A stretch of DNA of 64,000 nt, taken from contig NOWV01000097.1 of NCBI GenBank assembly GCA_003344405.1, positions 62,001 to 126,000 on the forward strand, in the 5' to 3' direction. Shown here in pieces: positions 51,076-64,000 of this stretch; position 1 is the stretch's first letter, and each line of letters opens with the position of its first letter. Both the position numbers and the translations under genes were made by a program. Below the pieces are notes generated by a model that saw only the letters and a list, made by a program, of their open reading frames with translations, made no database searches and had not been told where the DNA came from. The DNA is from Trichoplax sp. H2. Lineage: Eukaryota; Placozoa; Uniplacotomia; Trichoplacea.

Positions 51076-52931
51076 CTGAACTATTTTAACTTCCTAATTG
51101 TAATTCAAGATCTAACATGAGCCATAAAATTAAAGGAATGGATAGAAATAGAGCCACAAATACTGGCTTTAAGGAAATTATGGAAATTAATCGTGAAGGC
51201 TTCTAGGCTAATTAAAAATATGGACAGCAAGGCCAAATAATCCTAACCACTCAATCTTTAACCTTATATACAGGAGGTACTCAATCATTCCATTATGCAA
51301 TATGGTACAGTAGAAGAGGATCCATGTAAACAAAATAGTTAGAGTAGATATATATGGTCATAAGGATCGTCGTCGATACTCATACCATACTCCATGGATA
51401 CTTGTGCAGTATCGCATCGAATATAATTAATGCTAGAAAATCAAAAATAAATGAATTTAAGACCATTCTTGATGAAGTTCAGTATCAATCTTTTACTTCA
51501 GTTATACAAGAAATAAATGATTAAACCCTAATGTATTATTGGAGTATTACAATGTATCTTACTACAAGAGTACATGCAATACCTAATGGTCTCATTGAGC
51601 CTGAAAAACTAGACTATTAATACTTCGACTATTCAGCACTCTGATATCGTTGATGGCAAGGAATCAATTGTAGTTTTCAAGAAGAAATCACCTTGAAGAT
51701 GAATACTGTAGAAATAGCTATTATATTAGCACACACACATCCAGCTACCTATGCGTGTGTTAATTAAATTGTTAATCCAATCGCCTGTCGTATGTTATTA
51801 ACCTTCCAAGTTGATATACTGTACCTACGTGTATTCTTGAAATGCCGCAATTTACTCTTGAATAAAAAATGATATTATTGTTCTATAAATCAAGGTTATG
51901 TAATATAGCCAAGTTTGACAAGAAATGTTAGTTCTTGTTTCAATATTTCAAACATAATCTATCACTGTTATCTCAATGGTCTTGCATACGTGATCATTTT
52001 GTTCGTAAATAGTATTTATTATCTTTCACACGACTATGCAATTTACTTTCCATGGCTATAATTCCTTTAATAGCGGCAAAAAACTTTCCACACAGTATGC
52101 ACCTTCATTTCGTTATCAATGAGTAACTACCAGTAGCAAATGAGGGGTTATAACTATTTAATCATGTTTACAATCGAAATTTAATAAGCGTATAATGGCG
52201 TCTATCATTTACTTATACAACAGTATTCATTTCTACATTTGGTAATTTATCGAACGCTTAAAAATTTAACAGTAGACAACTTTTTAAAGCCTTAGATATA
52301 ACAATAGTGATATTGAAGTTACTTAATCGAATACCATCCAACCGATTTCTACAAATAACATTTTGTATTCCTGTTATATTTCTTAAATAGTCAAGAGTAG
52401 TGAGTGCCAAATTAAGTACCTGCATATACGTACACAATGATAATATTTCCTCCACTATATTACATTGTCGAACCGCAACATATTTAATCTATGACGACGT
52501 TATGAGTAGTGCCAAAAGTTATTCTTATACAGTACAGTACCAGTACGCTAAAATGTATGAAAATTACTCAATCAATTACCTATAGATATTAATTTTAACA
52601 ATCACATGCCACGTAGTATACTGATTCACTACAAAGTTTGTGCGTCAATGTTAACTATTACTTGATAACATGAAAGAAATTGAAAAGTATCTTGTTTACG
52701 TAGGAATCTATATCCCCTACATTCCTACATTCTTTAATTATAGTAACTGTCTATCACGACACTAATAAATAACTTGCAAGATTACAACGGCTAGTTTATA
52801 ACAGATGCTCAAAAATTATTTTTATAGGTAAGAGATACCATAATCAAGGATTCAACTTAATTTTAAATTCTAGTTTACATTACTAATTGAACGATCTAGA
52901 TATTATACCGTTAATTTCAATTTTTTTATAA
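51076..52931. other. Spacer between UGT and copine D
   Basis: Upstream side of the UGT and 3' side of copine D. AT-rich, with only short frames on either strand (65 codons or less) that show no domain. Nothing further is seen. Confidence 0.45.
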
Positions 52932-62192
<9,261 letters not shown>

Positions 62193-62334
62193 CGTTGAAT
62201 CACTTGAACGAAATTCACTTGCTTGCTTTCCCTACAAATTACTGCTGATCTTCTTGACCTTCTCGCCTTGACAAGGATAAGAGTCCAACAGATTGGGCTA
62301 CTTCGAGGAAGACAAATTGCTGCTACTCCTCCTA

Positions 62335-62580
62335 CTGGCACAATTTCACACCAAGCGTTGTTCTGACTTGAGAGACTAATTACAACAGTCCAGTCGTAGA
62401 TAGTCTGTAACTAGGGGGTAAGTAAATAAGACAAAATGAATTCTTTTGGCTCTTTTCTGGCACAATTTCACACCTACCGTTGTTCCGACTTGAGAGACTA
62501 ATTACAACAGTCCAGTCGTAGATAGTCTGTAACTAGGGGGGTAAGGAAGAAAGACAAAATGAATTCTTTTGCCTCTTTTC
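62335..62580. repeat. Tandem duplication, unit 122 bp, upstream of copine D
   Basis: Two adjacent copies start with CTGGCACAATTTCACACC at 62335 and 62457. They share 'gttgtt.cgacttgagagactaattacaacagtccagtcgtagatagtctgtaactaggggg' and end 'agacaaaatgaattcttttg.ctctttt'. They differ by a handful of bases. They lie 140-390 bp upstream of the copine D start codon, in the likely promoter region. Confidence 0.9.
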
Positions 62581-63437
62581 ACACAATCTAGAAAGGCCTA
62601 GACAAAAATGACTACGACAGATTTGAAAGTATAGACGATAAGACGAGTTACCAATCCACTTGTCACGGTAGCAAATTGGATTTCGATTTTTATATAGGAT
62701 CTAGATGGAGGAGAAATGATCCAACTGGCTTAGTCTGCAGATCCACTGTAGGTAGCACTTTGAGTACGTTGATTGACATAGTATGACTACGTTGCTACGG
62801 TCTTAACCCGAAAATAACATCATGAATTTAGTTTGGAATTGAAAACAAGATTCAGATTGCCTAATGCTAACATTTTGCTATACTATAGTCTGCCTTGATG
62901 ATATCATCATGGATGATATACAGTCGTTAAAATTGGTGTTCTATCATTATTTTGAAACACCTATTTTGAAATTTACAAGACTAATAAGAACAAACTCGAA
63001 TAGATTATATCATCGTGTTATTTTCCGCTTAGGGCGGTAGCTATTTATGGAGTCATTGACGTATTGCAAATCCCTTTTCGACCGGAAATACTACGCCATC
63101 AACTCATTAACTGCCTAATTTATTCAATTAGTACCAGGATAGATGATACAAAATTGTGCATAGAGGATTATTTTCACCAATTTAGGACTGATTATGGATT
63201 GATGGACACTTTTTAGGACATCGATCGCTGTAGACTACTGTACAAGAAGATCCAAATGACCGACATTTTATGGGCTCATGTCCAAATCCAGTCGATCGGT
63301 CGACCACTTGATCAACTTCATCACTTGCTATAGTATTAAACGAGCAGTAACATTTGATATAATAACATAGCCATGGCGATCAAACCTCCTTCTCTTCTCT
63401 CTTTTACCTTCACAACTGCAATTTCATCGAGTGCTCA

Positions 63438-63463
63438 TAAACATTCATGATCATGAATGTTTA
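63438..63463. repeat. Perfect 26-bp palindrome
   Basis: The sequence reads TAAACATTCATGA followed directly by its exact reverse complement TCATGAATGTTTA, with no spacer. It could be a dimeric protein-binding site or a cruciform-forming sequence. It lies about 1.25 kb upstream of the copine D start. Confidence 0.9.
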
Positions 63464-64000
63464 CGATATTGATAGAGGGGAAAATCAACGCTCTAGCAAC
63501 GCTAAACGGCTTTCAATGGACTAAAATGCCAGAATAAAATGGACTCCTTCAATGTTGGCCTACGTCGAGTATTGAATCCTTGCTTGCCATATCTTGATGA
63601 GGATTTCAATTCAATTATTCACTCCAATACAGTTGCTAACCCTAACCTTAACATTAGCACAATTGGTAAAAACTGCTTCACAATTATTTCCAGTTCAATG
63701 CTAGCTAAAATGGAAAGTAATGAGCGAATGTAATATAATTAATTTATCTAGAACCGGTAAATCATTAGCAGAAGATCCGGTCATGACGTTGGAGGACATC
63801 GGAAGGAGTTCTTATGGCGTCTATTTGCATTCGAAAGTAGTGCCAGGCCATTGCTTTCCACTATGCCAAAGGTTTATGAGCATACTTGCTTTCGTGGCAA
63901 CACTGTACCCTTATTCGTCTATAATTTTACGATAGGGCATGTAGGATAGATCATTAGATGCGAAAATATAGGCTATATAGGATCGCATGTGTTGTCGATT

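Larger units (their letters stand above)
62193..64000. other. Upstream region of copine D, window edge
   Basis: The left part should contain the copine D promoter and 5' untranslated region. It includes the direct repeat at 62335-62580 and the perfect palindrome at 63438-63463, listed separately. Two overlapping plus-strand frames at 63539-63733 and 63720-63935 have slightly better amino-acid composition than random but match no family I know and have no clear splice context; they may be exons of a gene running off the window. I do not call them. Confidence 0.4.

Overview
This is a stretch of AT-rich eukaryotic genomic DNA. Every gene is cut into many short exons by small introns with GT-AG borders. 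The gene content is typical of an animal or a close relative: a ciliary tubulin glycylase, four copines, an ER-type UDP-glycosyltransferase, a class I O-methyltransferase and a tRNA-Glu. Base composition, short introns, compact spacing and the lack of any recognisable transposase or reverse transcriptase would fit an early-branching metazoan such as a placozoan. That placement is inference only.

Layout. 1-2679 shows no gene I can support. 2680-10816 (+) is a complete 19-exon TTLL3/TTLL8-type gene (923 aa). From 13163 on, every protein-coding gene lies on the minus strand: copine A (13163-22289), copine B (25373-31663), copine C (about 36544-42697), an O-methyltransferase (44292-45813), a UDP-glycosyltransferase (48628-51075) and copine D (52932-62192). 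A tRNA-Glu(TTC) lies on the plus strand at 23595-23666, between copines A and B. Repeats fill the spacers and the long introns: a roughly 142-bp tandem array (33205-34830), a GTAC/ACAGT-rich palindromic tract (about 43100-43480), and several local two- or three-copy duplications.

How the parts relate. The four copines are tandem paralogues. I could rebuild all four as 24-exon genes with nearly identical exon lengths and phases (C2A, C2B, then a vWA/copine domain). C and D are most alike although two unrelated enzyme genes lie between them. Copine A is the outlier: the visible calcium-ligand aspartates of its C2A domain are mostly replaced, while C2B and the vWA MIDAS motif are kept. Copine C has a one-base frameshift in its last exon. 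Copine B uses a GC-AG intron. Copines couple calcium signals to membranes, TTLL3 glycylates axonemal tubulin, and the UGT and O-methyltransferase act in small-molecule conjugation; I see no evidence of a shared pathway beyond the copine duplication.

All exon models come from reading the sequence, splice signals and family similarity by eye. In TTLL3, copine A, copine B, copine D, the O-methyltransferase and the UGT the exon lengths add up to an uninterrupted reading frame, which is strong internal support.
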